Shown in pieces: positions 21,121 through 33,249 of a stretch of 64,000 nucleotides of DNA; position 1 is the stretch's first letter, and every line of letters starts with the position of its first letter. Source of the stretch: Adiantum capillus-veneris (Eukaryota > Streptophyta > Polypodiopsida > Polypodiales > Pteridaceae). Below the pieces are notes generated by a model. That model worked only from the letters and a program-made list of their open reading frames with translations, had not been told where the DNA came from and did not search any database. The DNA lies in the NCBI GenBank assembly GCA_014529385.2, contig CM043961.1, positions 10,776,478 to 10,840,477 of the forward strand, given 5' to 3'. Position numbers and translations under genes: made by a program.

Positions 21121-21480
21121 TTATTGTGGGGGAGAGATATAGATAGATACAAGTGTATGGAGTAGCTCCGTTGATGAATGATGAGGAGAGGCTATTGCAT
21201 AGAGCTCCAAGAAAGTAGCATTGCTAGAGGAGTCCGGACCGATGATGCCCTTCCTTAATAGATATTCCTTGGCAAACACAATTGGGTCTCCAAAATCAAA
21301 ACTTTTACTAAAATCTTCAAAGAGAGATACCTTTGAATTTGTGATTGCCTTCCTAACGACCACCAATTGCACATCAAGATCTGACAACAAACTCTCCATC
21401 TCTTTCATAGGTTGAAGAAGCTTCTTTTCAAGCTTTAGGGATCCATCTTCTCTATGACTATGAGAATGAAATGATGACTG
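21121..21480 (-). CDS. Unidentified coding-like fragment
   Basis: A minus-strand frame from about 21480 to 21121 reads HSHSHREDGSLKLEKKLLQ, MKEMESLLSDLDVQLVVV, then FDFGDPIVFAKEYLLRKG and ends YISPPQ. It looks like a soluble helical protein; I recognise no domain. A TGA just upstream (about 21498) and no ATG before residue M at 21406-21408 leave the start open. It could be an exon of the minus-strand host-gene candidate to its left, or part of an unknown element. Confidence 0.35.
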   Translation of the reverse strand, partial: QSSFHSHSHREDGSLKLEKKLLQPMKEMESLLSDLDVQLVVVRKAITNSKVSLFEDFSKSFDFGDPIVFAKEYLLRKGIIGPDSSSNATFLELYAIASPHHSSTELLHTLVSIYISPPQ

Positions 21481-21716
21481 AGCCTTTTCTCTATATCAGC
21501 TCGTTAATTTCCCATGGCTGCTACTATTGAAGGACCATTCTCTTTTTGAGGAATTCGATCAACTATAATGTGTCGTTGACCTCGATCTCTCTCGATGGCT
21601 TGACATCTTTTCGGTAGCAAAAGTCTTAAAATCCAAGACCCCCTTCAATTACCCAAATGGTAAATAAGGTAACTCCCCTCTCATACAAATGAAACTTGCC
21701 CTTGATACATCACAAG

Positions 21717-21718
<2 letters not shown>

Positions 21719-21809
<91 letters not shown>

Positions 21810-21816
21810 ATGTATA
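21719..21816. repeat. (TA)n(TG)n compound microsatellite
   Basis: About 48 bp of TA repeats run into about 42 bp of TG repeats with one TGCG interruption. The open frames crossing it are artefacts of the repeat. Confidence 0.95.
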
Positions 21817-22096
21817 TGTGGAAGAAAACGAGTTCACTGTTGCTGCTACACCTTGCGCACGCCATCACTGCCTCCCTTTGCTTCCTCTCGTGCACGCCTT
21901 GCCTAGATAGTCTGCCTCATCCCCCCCCCTCGCGCGTTGCCCTGTGCTGCCCGCCCAACCTGCTGCGCGCTGCCCTGAGTTGCCTGCTTAGCCTGCTACG
22001 TGCTGCCCAATGCCGCCCGCCCGCCCGCCCCCTCACGTGCTCCCTCCTTGCACTGTCTGCAGCCTACCCCCGATCCCTCAAACCCACCCACCCACA

Positions 22097-22125
<29 letters not shown>
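22097..22125 (+). repeat. Poly-C run of 29 bases
   Basis: An unbroken run of 29 cytosines in the C-rich leader of the L1 ORF1 copy. The stretch 21817-22330 around it is CT/GC-rich (CTGCCC, CCGCCCG) and looks like a LINE 5' UTR. Confidence 0.9.
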
Positions 22126-22127
<2 letters not shown>

Positions 22128-22329
22128 AACTCCCTCCGCATGCTCTCCTTTAATGTTGCTTCACAGCGGCATAGGCTCGCCGTATCGCTTCACCTCGCCC
22201 TCATCGACGACCTGGACTCCCTTTCGCTTCCCTTTGTAGCAACAAACATAGATGGAGTATTCTGCTCCGCCACAGAGGGACTCCACTGCAGCCCCCTCGC
22301 CCGACCCCGCAAAACCCACCATCCGACTT

Positions 22330-23120
22330 GCTCTGTCGCCGACAAAGAAGCGAGCTTAGAGGCAGAGGTGGCGCGCCTTCAGGCCACCTCTGTTATTTGC
22401 AAGATTCTTAGTACCAGACCCAGCAGAGGAGAAGTGCGCGATCTCCTTCAGGCCCACCTTCTCGCAGAGGTGGGCAAGATTCGCGATGTTCAGCTTCTCG
22501 AACATGGCTACTACCAAATAGAGTTTGAGATTCCCGAGATGGCATCCAAGGTCATTGCAATGAGCCCCCTGTCCATCCGAGCAGTTCGAGCACACTTTCG
22601 ACAGTGGCGCCACGGTTTCGACCTAGCTACCAACGTTCTTGTCGAGGAGGCAGACCTACCCATCACAGTCTGCTTCCCCGGCGTGAGAAGGGAGTACCTT
22701 TCGCTCCTTGCCAGGATAGGCTCAGCGATTGGAACTGTCCTAGAGACACCTCGCACGGCAGTCTCTGTTGCTGCCAAGGCGGCGGCATCCCCATAGTACG
22801 TGTTCTGGTTTGGGACACCCACTCTCTCCCGAAGGTCATCCTACTACCTCGGGTGAGTGGAGGTTGGTTCCGTCAAAGCGTCGAGTATTTGGGCCTCCCG
22901 AATCAGTGTTTCATTTGCAGACAGATGGGCCATCTGGCAAGGGCATGTCCTTGCAGGAGACCTCGACCCACAACTCATGCGCAGCCTCCCAAGGCTGAGC
23001 ATGCCCAGCAGCCAGATACACAGGACGCACAGGCTAGTACCTCGACTGAGACCAGCGATCAGACAACTGACGGTTGGCACTGCTCCCCCTGGTGGTCGAC
23101 CTTCTGCAGCACAGCAACAC
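22330..23120 (+). pseudogene. L1 LINE ORF1 (plant gag-like protein with zinc knuckle)
   Basis: ORF1 protein binds LINE RNA. The frame reads ASLEAEVARLQATSVICKIL, then RPSRGEVRDLLQAHL, HGYYQIEFEIPEMASKVIAM and ITVCFPGVRREYLSLLARIG, the order of the DUF4283-type plant L1 protein. A stop at 22794-22796 and a frameshift follow. The second frame then gives VEYLGLPNQCFICRQMGHLA with a CX2CX4HX4C knuckle at about 22908-22950 and a proline/alanine-rich tail. It breaks at about 23120 against a minus-strand gypsy piece; no ORF2 follows. Confidence 0.85.
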
Positions 23121-23145
23121 CGGGGTCTCCTCCACTCCTCCTTAG

Positions 23146-23290
23146 CCTCAGCTCCCGACCCCTCCTCTTCAGCTGGCATATCTTCTGGCACATCACCCAC
23201 ATAGGGTTTGAGAAGACTCACGTGAAACGCATTGTGAATCTTCCAACTCTCAGGCAATTTCAGCCTTTATGCAATATCACTAATTTGCAT
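23146..23290 (-). pseudogene. C-terminal end of a Ty3/gypsy integrase
   Basis: The minus strand reads RLKLPESWKIHNAFHVSLLK followed by PYVGDVPEDMPAEEEG, the conserved C-terminal motif of plant gypsy integrases. A TAA replaces the tyrosine codon just before RLKL (ISDIA*RLKL). The piece is isolated; the rest of pol is missing. It belongs with the minus-strand gag at 23860-24770 if a large deletion removed what lay between. Confidence 0.8.
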
Positions 23291-23859
23291 ACTGAGCATC
23301 GAAAACAATCTTTCTCTGCTCTTCATCTTGATCTTTGGAGATTAACCTGTGATCTACCCTTATGCTGTCACTTTTATTGGGCTGAGAATTCTCTTTTTGA
23401 CCCAATTTTGGCAGCATAACTGTAGTAGAAACCTTCACGACCAAAAATCCACATATCCAAGTGATTATCCACGCATAATAGAGCACTTTTGCAAACCTGT
23501 CTTGGAAATTCAGCACGGTGAATTCTCTGTTTTTAGCTCCTAAAATGCTCCAAATCACTTGTATTACTGTCCTCTAGCTTCCCCGAAGCTCTTGGGACAA
23601 AAAGGCATCAAATAGGGTCAAAACCCTAAATCTGCAGAAAAATACAGTAAGCTGTATTTTCTTCTTTCGGGCTCTATTTTGCGTGCCAATCGCACCAATT
23701 CGTAGCCTTTGATCTTCTGCATCAGTAGGACTACTTGCCCTTTGATTTACACGAAATTTCTCGCAAGAAATTTTGTTAAATCATCCTGTGCCTATTTTGA
23801 ATTAGCCTTTAGCTAATTCGGTACCTGTATGAAATCATTCTAAGTGGAAGGAGTCTGTC
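23291..23859 (-). other. Unassigned, probably remnant gypsy internal sequence
   Basis: It lies between minus-strand gag and the integrase end of what looks like one gypsy copy. Phrases such as AAAATACAG and GTCAAAACCCTA recall the LTR-like sequence at 25340-25440, so part may be LTR. No frame is open. Confidence 0.3.
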
Positions 23860-24770
23860 CTTGTAACAACAGTGTATTCCACCACTGACTTGCATTTTTT
23901 TTTCAGAAAAGTGGAAGCTTTCCTGACTTTAAATGCTCCTTCCAACAAATGCTTTGTCAAATTGTTCGAGGAAAGAGAAAACCTTTGTCCTCTCATCAAA
24001 GCCATTGAATGTGTCAATGGACTCACTGATCATCTTCTTTGTATGGCTTTAGCTTATCCATTGACTCCAAATTGTCAAACGAGACAGTTTGCATAATGGG
24101 TACACCTGTGGGAGCCATCTGTACTCCCTGTTCAGTAACATGTTGATGTCCAGGTGTCATATTCACTGATGGGATTGAAAAACCAGCCATACCCAAGTTC
24201 CTTGTGACACCCCAAACTGACCTTGTGTGCCCTGAAATCCTAGGTACAAACCAATGTTTGCATACATGGGGTTGGACACCATGCCTTGCATACCCCTAAA
24301 CACTGTTCCTAGCATGCCAAAACTGCCTTGAACTTGATGTGCTATTGATGAAGATCGTATGAACTCCATAAATCTGGGATTCTCCATCAATTGCTTGAAC
24401 ATGGTCACAGCAGTAACAACCTGCAAAGCTTTCTTTGCTTGGCCTGAACTCTCGCCAATTTCATGTGCAGTTGGAATAGGTTGTCTATCCTCTGAAGAGG
24501 AACCCTCTTCCTTGTTACCATCCATCTTGTATCCAAAGAAAGACTTGTAGCCTTTCTCACCTGTATCCAAAGAAAGACTCACGTAGCCTTTTTCACCTGT
24601 AAATCCAAAGAAAGACTCGTAGCCTTTCTCACCTGTATCCAAAGAAAGACTCTCGTAGCCTTTCTCACCTGTAAATCCAAAGAAAGACTCGTAGCCTTTC
24701 TCACTTGTATCCAAAGAAAGACTCTCATAGCCTTTCTCACCTGTAAATCCACTCGATCTACTTTCAAACT
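23860..24770 (-). pseudogene. Retrotransposon gag with an amino-acid repeat, minus strand
   Basis: From about 24770 the minus-strand frame begins with a repeat built on GEKGYESFFGFT and GEKGYESLSLDT (next entry). It continues through EEGSSSEDRQPIPTAHEIGE, SSGQAKKALQVVTAVTMFKQ and LMENPRFMEFIRSS, then a glycine/glutamine-rich part that stops at 24163. Further gag text is visible to about 23860 in broken form (MQTVSFDNLESMDKLKPYKE). It is probably the capsid gene of a gypsy element; no zinc knuckle or pol follows. Family placement is inferred from the nearby integrase tail. Confidence 0.6.
24525..24770 (-). repeat. Coding minisatellite in gag (23-codon period)
   Basis: Blocks of about 33 and 36 bp alternate, each containing GAGAAAGGCTACGAGTCTTT (minus) or a close variant, giving about seven GEKGYES-like peptides. 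Two blocks make a 69-bp period. The copies differ by one or a few bases and keep frame. Confidence 0.85.
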
Positions 24771-26404
24771 CTCTGTGTTTTCAAGGTCATCCCAAACTCT
24801 CTCTGTGTCTTTAACCCAAACTGACCAAGGCTCACTTTTTTAGGAAAAATTGATTTAATCCCGTCGATGAGACCATGTAACCGGCCTGTTAACTTCAAAA
24901 AGGGCGATAGACTTTACTTCAAGCCTTGATTTAGCTTTCACCCATTATTAGTCGTCTATTCTACCTGTGCTATAATGACACAAGAGAGGGGAATGGGATA
25001 CAGATGCTAGAATGCATCTGTTTGCGAGTCAAACACTAGATTGGCCCCAAAATTGGCACCCCTTTCGGTATTTCTTTATACTTTGAGAGGGTAAATTTAC
25101 AAAGTAGAGTCCTGGGAATCCTTTGTCTATATCTAACTAGATACCACTTGATTTGGCCAAATTTCGGTAACATAACAGCCCCAAAACTTGCGCGAAACCA
25201 ATTCCCCTACTGGAACTCACTTCCACTGACATAAACCCTCTGATTCCAACTCAAAAAGAGCAATTACAACTCGCTGGAATTTCTGGTTTTTCACTTGTTT
25301 TGAGTCCCAACACTTCCCAGAGGTGTTCTCTGACAATTGGGCACTGTTTCCAATGCATCTGACATCCATACGGCTGCAAAACAGTAAATTTCAGACCGCT
25401 GTATTTTCTGGTTAGGACCTGTTTTTGACCTAATTTCAGCTGTCAACTATCCCTGCACTATTCCCAATGCCTTGGACTACGTGCCCCTTGATTCTGGCAC
25501 GATTCCGAGCACAAAACAGTCCCAAAACAGCCCAAAATCAGCAATAAAACAGTGCTGATTTTTGTGTGTTTACTTGAGAGGTTATCACCCTCTTGTTTCC
25601 CTGCTTTGGAGTAGCAATTAGCTACTCATGTTCCTGTTCAGGGAGGCTCTTACCTCAGCAATAGAGCATCAAACCACAAGACTGTACATGGTCAATCTGA
25701 TGAGCCCACTAGAGAGGCATAACCATAAAGAATAGGGGAGAGAGAGAGCAGTGAGAGGTGTGCAGGTCATGACATCCTGCACCTCACTGTCCATAGAGGG
25801 TAAGCCAGCACTCCATTGAAGCTCTCCCACCTGTGACAGTACTCAAAAACGAGCTCACAGCTGAAAAATCACGTTTTTGCCTTCTCTTTAAGTAGTAAAC
25901 TGGCCTCAGAGTGCCAACTGTCACTCATTTGTGCATTTTTCCGCTTTAGACCCTCGGGTCTAAAAATATCTCACCTGCAGCCTCTGTTGACTTGGCCACA
26001 GAGTAACAAAATGATCCCCATGTCAAACTGCACGTAATGACGTGAAGACATTTTGCCGTCCAAAAATAGCAGTCCCTAAAATTTAGGAGTTTCTACCATT
26101 ACATTCTTCTAGGTCATCTAACCCTCTTTGTACACTGCAGCCACACCCAGAACTGAAATGTAGCCTATGTAGCAAAGGATTCCGCTTTGGCTGGCCAATG
26201 ACCCCACTTTGGCTAACCATAGTCCTTGTCCAACCTTAGTGCTCTTTAGCCCTCAGGCCTGGACTCTCTCTGAACAGTTCCACACTGGCTATGCAATGCA
26301 GGGCAGTTAGATTTCCAGAGAGGTGTTTCCAAAAGGTAAAACAAACGAAATTCCCCAAAGAAAGAGAAAATAAACAAAAATGGAATTGCCACTAGCTGGT
26401 GACA
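24771..26404 (-). other. LTR and leader remnants, minus strand
   Basis: On the minus strand 25038-25085 reads AAAGAAATACCGAAAGGGGT followed by GCCAATTTTGGGGCCAAT, the R-region block of the gypsy LTRs here. The rest (25090-26390) has LTR-like composition and CTGTTTT/AAAACAG words but no clear ends, no primer site and no open frame longer than noise. Confidence 0.45.
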
Positions 26405-27400
26405 ACTATCCTCAAAAGCACCCACATCAAGACGGATAGATCCATTACAATTCTAGGGAGCCATTTTGAGTGTGGTCCCATAAGTCTCGCACCGTCATGT
26501 GGAGCGTCGCTCTAGTATTACCACTCTTCCATCTCGGTAAAAGGAAATCTTGCCTTTTCCCCTTGCCACTCTAATCTCCGGCATTACCTCCTGCATATGA
26601 GCGATCTGCGAGAGGGTAAGATCATCCCCGAGAAACATGCCCGTCTCTTTAAGAGTTGGCCTTTTCTTCAAGGACTTCCTCGCTTCCATGGAGGGAAAAC
26701 GGAGGATGAGTGCCCTTTCTTTTGAGGTTTCCCCACTGCTTCCATTTTTCTTTATGTTGCCCACTCTCCACGCTCTTGTGTGCGTCGGATCATGAACCCC
26801 CATCAAGGCCATGGGTTCTTTTACCTCCTCGTCCACATTGTCTTTGTATTTAAGACCGCAAATTCTCACATGTAAAGCGTGCACACGTCATCTTTGCTCC
26901 TCCTCTAGTGTCAGATTAATGATAGTGGGTGTCGACGTGGGCGTTATCTCCTTGCCTTTTCCTTTCTTGACAACCTCGATCCATTTCTCGGCCTCATCTG
27001 CGTTCTGTTGAGTTTTTGTAAGAACATCTACCCAAGAAGTCGTCATCTCTTTGTGTTGCTCTTCTCCCTCTTTGATGGCCCGTACTTGCTCCTTGATCGT
27101 GTTGATTTCTTCGATTACTGAGGGTTGCAATTCGCCCTCTTCCAGTGTGTTTCTTGATCGTGCTTCAGCGAGATCCTTCTTGAGTGACGCAATCTCTTCA
27201 TCCTGAGTCGTCACCCGATCTTCCAGTGCATTTATCTTGCTTTCTTGGATTAAAAGCGTCCTTCGAGCATTTTTATTGTGCCCAATAGATTGCGGTTCAT
27301 CTTGGTAATGGTCTCCGTCATTTCCTCTTTGCACTTTTGGATGGCATCCTCTAGGGGGTCGGCTTTATCGTTCAGCTTCCTCATGCTTAATCGTCGCTCG
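26405..27400 (-). pseudogene. LINE-B ORF1 and start of the endonuclease, minus strand
   Basis: ORF1 is an RNA-binding protein with a coiled coil (INALEDRVTTQDEEIASLKK) and an RRM-like C-terminal part (RALILRFPSMEARKSLKKRP, then ISFYRDGRVVILERRST). The same protein is at 33250-34250 on the plus strand. The first part has a frameshift at about 27250, and a TGA at 26888-26890 sits in an otherwise continuous frame. After the ORF1 stop at 26495, the endonuclease starts (NCNGSIRLDVGAFEDS) and is cut at about 26405. Confidence 0.85.
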
Positions 27401-27968
27401 GAAAACGATAGCCACTAAGCGCACATATGCATCCACATTACGCATACATTATCTCCCTCATCAAGCATACATTTTGTGCGCTTTGCAATTTCCTGTGAAA
27501 TCTGCCAAGAAAATCTGCTATCTGAATTTCTGAATTTTTTAGGGTTTTTTGTATTTCTGGAATTCTGTCAGCAGATTTCTGAGAATTCCTAAAAATTCCC
27601 TGCTGCTGGAAAATTGCTGGACCTGGCAACCGATTTCTGAAAATTCCCTAAAATTCCCTGTTGTGTGTGTGCTCTGCTCGTGTGTGCTCTATTCGTGTCA
27701 ACCTGCTGCAATTTCACCTTGCTGCTGTTCGTGTCGAGCAACTCTACCTGACGGCGAGTGGCGAGCACCTATTGGGCGAGCACCTTTGGAAAGGGCGAGC
27801 AACTTTGTTGGACTAGCAGCTTGGACGAGCACCTTTAGAAAGGACGGGGCGAGCAGTCAGGGACGAGGGGCGAGGGCGAGAAGTCAAGGGCATGGGCGAG
27901 GGCGAGCAGTCATGGGAGGGGCGAGGGGCGAGCAATCAGGGGAGGGGCAAGGGCAAGCAGCAGAGACC

Positions 27969-27971
<3 letters not shown>
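27401..27971. other. Possible LINE 5' leader with GGGCGAGC repeats
   Basis: No gene is visible. From 27750 to 27960 the plus strand is built of irregular GGCGAGCA / GGGCGAGG words. Two AAATTCCCT phrases (27591 and 27637) mark a short duplication. It may be the 5' UTR of the minus-strand LINE-B, but the match to the other copy is weak. Confidence 0.35.
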
Positions 27972-28022
<51 letters not shown>

Positions 28023-28028
28023 CTTTTC

Positions 28029-28058
<30 letters not shown>
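27972..28058. repeat. (GA)n microsatellite, two blocks
   Basis: GA repeats at 27972-28019 and 28031-28058 are separated by AGCTTTTCCA. Confidence 0.95.
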
Positions 28059-28059
<1 letters not shown>

Positions 28060-28084
28060 ACAAGCCCTACGAGGCACAAACTAT

Positions 28085-28485
28085 CACAAGTGTGATGATG
28101 TGGCATGGGTTCTGAAGGACCATATAAGGGCCACTAAAGAAGCCAGATGATGCAAGAAGCTCATGCCAAACGCTGACGCAAGTCAAGCACAAAATCCGCC
28201 ACAATTTGTAGGCTGACATGGCAATCTGTACGGATCACTTTAGAGGAATTTTACACGAAAGTTTTTAGTAAATGAACCGTAGCTAGGGGCGCCTTGTTTT
28301 AGGGGCCCTTGTAACCCTTTATAAGAGTGGCTTGGGGGATCCCTCTGCAAATTAGCTTGGGAGCAATTGCAGAGGATAACCCCCGGCCATTGTATTTTTG
28401 TGATCATCAATCAAGAAAGAAATACCGATAGGGGCGCCACTGTTTGGGACCAGTGCATCTAGAAGCAGAACTCCGCCGCCTCCCT
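28085..28485 (+). repeat. Partial gypsy-type LTR
   Basis: It starts ATCACAAGTGTGATGATGTG, carries a TATA-like TTTATAAG at 28318-28325, and ends with GAAATACCGATAGGGGCGCC near 28425 and AGAACTCCGCCG near 28470. It then meets the 5' break of the LINE-B copy at a C-run. The last part of U5 is missing. Confidence 0.65.
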
Positions 28486-28500
28486 CTCTCCCCCCCCCCC

Positions 28501-30545
28501 AAGGAACATTCACCAACCATCACCTCCACAAAGACATGGGGGGAATATGCCATATCTCTCTACACGGCATCAGGGCTGCCACCTTCGCCGGACCCACCAG
28601 AGACACGTACTTTGTTTACTGCTGAGAGGGTAAGGAAATCCATTGATAGTATAAAGACAGGGAGAGCACATGATCATGATAGTAAGGTAGCAGCGCACTT
28701 TATCCATGCCAGAGATATGCTTGCAGAGCTTCTTGCTATGATGTTTAATCGACCCATATATGAGGCTTTTCCTGAGACTTGGAGTATGTCCACGATTGTG
28801 CCTATTTTCAAGTCAGGAGATCCAATGATTCCTGGGAATTATCGCACAATCATGGTTGGTCACACATTGGCTAGGCTGTATGCATCTATTCTTGAGCGGG
28901 AGTTGAGGAGATGTGCAGAGAGAGAGGACATACGAGCATCAAGGCAAGCAGGATTCAGGAGAGGTTTCTCTACTCTGGACCAGATTCTGACACTCAAAGC
29001 TATTATCGAGGAGGGTAGACACCATGGTAGGAGGATCTATTGTATGTCACAAAGTGATGACGTGGCTGCCCGCTCCAAAGGAAAATCAAAAACCCTAATT
29101 TGCTGAAACCCTAACCCTAACTGCAAAAAATCAGAAGCCCTAATTTGTTGAAACCCTAACCCTAAAAATCAGAAACCCTAATTTTCTGACGTGGCCTGAC
29201 ACGTGGCAGCTGTACGGACCCCTGTGAATTGCGGCGTGATTTTCGGGCAGCAGGGCGGTAGTTTTTGTTTTCAGCTTTTGGACTTGCTTTTACTACGCAA
29301 GTTGAGAAAGAGAGAGAGAAGCCTCTTTGCTTTATTTCTATTTAAGCAAGAGAAGAGTTCTTTTGTTTGCTTTATTCCCTCTCAAGAGAGAGATTGTGAA
29401 AAGCAGAGAAAGCTTTTGCTTTATTTTCAAAGCTTTTAAATTTCAGCTTTTGAGACAGCTTTTGAAGCTTTTGGGGGCTCTGCTTTGTAGCATCCCTTTG
29501 TACTCTTTAAGTACGTGGGCAAGGCCTCATAACTCCGAGCATTTGGACGCAGAGTCTGAGTGTGAGCGCCTACCCTCACTCTTGTACTTTGAACACAGAT
29601 TAATACAAAAAGAAATACCGAAAGGGGCGCCAGTCTTTGGGGCCAATATCTCTAGGCACGGAACTCCGCCAGGCCACTGTCGAATAAATTGTGAACTGTG
29701 AACTGTTTTGAAGTGGTTATTTGGTGCTGTCGCGGTAGATTCTTGACTTGGAGTGTCCAAGTCTGTTACATGTAGCTTTGAGGAATTCCGCAAAGCTTTT
29801 GACACAGTCGAGAGCCAGACTTAAACGTAGACTACAAGCATGGGTGTGCCCACAAAGTTGATATGGGGGATCTTGGCTTTATATATGACAGTGGTGGGGC
29901 GGGTACGCACTACTGAGGGCATGTCTGACATGGTCCACTCCACTATTAGGGTGAAGCAAGGATGCCCCCTATCTCTGACTCTATTTGGGATATATGTGGA
30001 TGAGTGTCCAGACTATGTAGAGCGAGAGGGAGACATAGGGGCTCAGCTAGCAAGGACATGGATTCCGTTGTTATATGCTGATGATATTGTGCTGATTTCA
30101 GATTCTCTAGAGGGGATGCAGCGTTATTTGGATGCATTACATGCTAAATACCACGAGCACATGGATACAGCCGATACAAAAGTTGGGCACGAAGATGGAT
30201 TTTTATAGTGAGCATCTTCTCCAACTCACGGAGGACGCATTTGTGACTAGGCCTAAATACATGGATACACACTTATCTCACGGGATACGGTGTTCTATTA
30301 GCCAGATACGCACATCCTCGCATCGGCTTCAGATCGAGACTAGTAGATTTCGAGGAGTACCAACAGAGGCCAGGATATGTTATTTATGTCATACTGAGCC
30401 AGAAACAGAGTTGCACTACATATGCAATTTCCCAGTGTACTATGAGATCTATGGCCACTTTCACTGCTTCAAAGAGGGTTCGGACCACTTTCTAGAGTCA
30501 TGAGATACGCAAACCAGAGATGCCTAGGCCTATTTTTCATGATGG
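28501..30545 (+). pseudogene. LINE-B copy 1, reverse transcriptase (split by a solo LTR)
   Basis: A non-LTR reverse transcriptase of a non-L1 lineage. It opens with TWGEYAISLYTASGLPP, then the RT blocks IVPIFKSGDPMIPGNYRTIM, RQAGFRRGFSTLDQILTLK and GRRIYC. A solo LTR interrupts at 29045-29770, after which FRKAFDTV, VKQGCPLSLTLFGIYVDE and the catalytic YADDIVLIS follow. The C-terminal zinc-like motif CYLCHTEPETELHYIC is at about 30384-30430. Part of the connection domain is deleted after 30140, and the copy ends at about 30545 where copy 2 begins. Non-functional. Confidence 0.9.
29045..29770 (+). repeat. Solo gypsy LTR with telo-box cluster
   Basis: The 726-bp LTR starts TGTCACAAAG and ends CTGTTACA, and is flanked by TGTA on both sides (29041-29044 and 29771-29774). 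Removing it restores the LINE frame (RIYCSF). Its 3' half matches the LTR at 8344-9131. At 29089-29187 it has six AACCCTAA telo-box motifs in two near-identical blocks. No internal sequence remains, so it arose by LTR-LTR recombination. Confidence 0.9.
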
Positions 30546-32396
30546 TCTAGTAGCAGAGCACTTTACACATGCTAGAGATATGTTGGTAGAGGTTCTTGCA
30601 GTGTTGTTCAATCGTGCCATGTGTGAGGGGTTACCTGAGACTTGGAGATTATCTACTATTGTGCCTATCTTCAAAGCAGGTGATCCTACAGAGCCTGGGA
30701 ATTACCGCACTATTATGGTTGGGCACACATTGGCACGGTTGTATGCATCCATTCTTGTGCAGCAGTTGAGTAATTGAGCAGAGGGTGAGGGTGTACGAGC
30801 AAAGGGCCAGGCCGGTTTCAGGAGGGGTTTCTCCACTCTTGATCATATTCTGACACTCAGAGCCATCATTGAGGAGGGCAGGTCACATGGGAGACGGATT
30901 TATTGTAGCTTTGTGGATTTTCACAAAGCATTTGACATGGTACTGAGAGCTCGATTGATGCGCAGACTGCAGGAGATGGGGGTGCCCATAGTGTTGATTT
31001 GGGGAATTATGGCTCTATACAGATCAGTGATGGAACATATACGCACTCCGGAGGGGATATCTGATTTAGTTCACTCCACCATTGGGGTGAAACAGCCATT
31101 GTCTCCCACTCTATTTGGTATGTATGTTGATGAGGTGTCTGATTACATTGACAGAGAGAGTGATAGAGGTGCCCAGCTGGCAAGGACGTGGATCCCATTG
31201 TTGTTATATGCTGATGATATTGTGTTGATCTCTGACTCATCGGAGGGTATGCAGCGACAGTTGGATGCATGACACAAATTTGCAGAGGATAGTGGATTGT
31301 CTGTAAACCTTGGTAAAACCAAGGTTATGGTGTTTAACACCACACCACAGTGGATCAGGAGATCAGCACCGACTTTCACATATGGTCAAGAGATTGTAGA
31401 GTATACAGATGCACACTTACCTTGGGGTTGTCTTCACTGGGCCGAGGTTTTCTTTGGGGAGAGTAGCAGAGACTAGACTGACTAGAGCTTTTGCGGCCTT
31501 GGGAGGCTTGGAGAGGATGTGTTCGCAGGTTCAGTTCCAGGAACCTCAGACAAAGTTATGGCTCTTTGATACCTTAGTAGCCTCAGCTATGTTGTATGGG
31601 GTGCAGACATGGGGACCTTCTGTAGGCCAAGATGGTTGGAGACGTATGGAGAGGCCCTTGGTATCTATGATCTCTCGACTGATCAAAGCCAAGACCTCCG
31701 TACCCCACGCTATCATTCGAGCAGAGCTAGCTGCCCCTCCTATGGAGATTGAGGCACTTACTAGATCAATCTCCTTTGTGCACAGCTTGTGGGATACTAC
31801 TAGAGAGAGATATGCTAGACTGGCCCTTGAGTCTTCCAGACAGTTAGCTCTTCAAGGGGACACTTCATGCTGGTATGCACAGATGACATCATGGTTTCAA
31901 GACGCATGGTTTCACCATGGACAGGCTGCCCCCTTTCCAGTACTCTCTTCAGGCACCCTCGATGTCTCTTACACGGGTGGAGATTACTAGACTCATTCGT
32001 CAGGACCTGATCGAGCTGGACACCAGGAGGACATGGATAGAGCCGCCACACGAGTTGGGCACGAAGATGGCTTTCTATAGAGAGCATTTTCTCCACCTGA
32101 GAGAAGATGGGTTTGTGATTCGACCCAACTACATGGACACACATATGTCTCATGGTTCGCGGTGTGCCATTGGTCAGATACGCACATCCTCACATCAGCT
32201 GGAGATTGAGACTAGTAGATTTGGAGGGATACCAGCAGACAGCAGGATATGCCACTTATGCCAGTTAGAGCCAAAGACAGAGCTACATTACATATGTCAT
32301 TGCACAGTGTACTATGAGATACGGGACCGTTTCCATTGCTTATTCCGAGAGGGTTTTGGTCCTTTCTCTAGAGGCATGAGTTATGAGGATTAGAGA
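30545..32396 (+). pseudogene. LINE-B copy 2, reverse transcriptase
   Basis: This copy starts inside the RT (HDGLVAEHFTHARDMLVEVL) and keeps GNYRTIMVGHTLARLYASIL, KGQAGFRRGFSTLDHILTLR, SFVDFHKAFDMV and LLYADDIVLIS. The conserved GVKQGCPLSP block has lost the two codons for GC (a 6-bp in-frame deletion near 31093). TGA codons replace sense codons at about 30776 and 31270. A connection domain and the ending CHLCQLEPKTELHYICHC at about 32248-32302 follow. It lies head to tail behind copy 1. Confidence 0.9.
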
Positions 32397-32987
<591 letters not shown>

Positions 32988-33249
32988 TCTGTGGGCTGTT
33001 GGTTCACCTGCGTGGGTTGTGGGTTGCAGTGTGGGCTGCTCCCTCTCTCTCTCTACCTGCGGGCTGCTGCCCCTGCGTGCTCTCTTTCTTTCTTCCCACG
33101 CTGCTCTCCCTGTTCACCCTCAGCCCGCACAGCCCTTATGAGCTGCTCACGCAATGAGCTGGGAGCTGCTCACGCCACCTCCCTCTTGTGGGTTGGGGGC
33201 TGCTAGCCGCCCCTCGCAAGGACAAGCAGGCTACCCTCTGCCTACGTAT

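Noticed and set aside
27549-28022. 157-codon plus-strand frame as a gene
   Set aside because: It is made of GGGCGAGC repeats and a GA microsatellite.
28444-28500. Start of a LINE-B protein at the ATG at 28444
   Set aside because: The first codons are LTR sequence (GCAGAACTCCGCCG) and a C-run; LINE similarity starts only after about 28501.
29089-29187. Interstitial telomere array
   Set aside because: The AACCCTAA words are interspersed with unrelated bases and lie within an LTR, so they are telo-box motifs and not a telomere tract.
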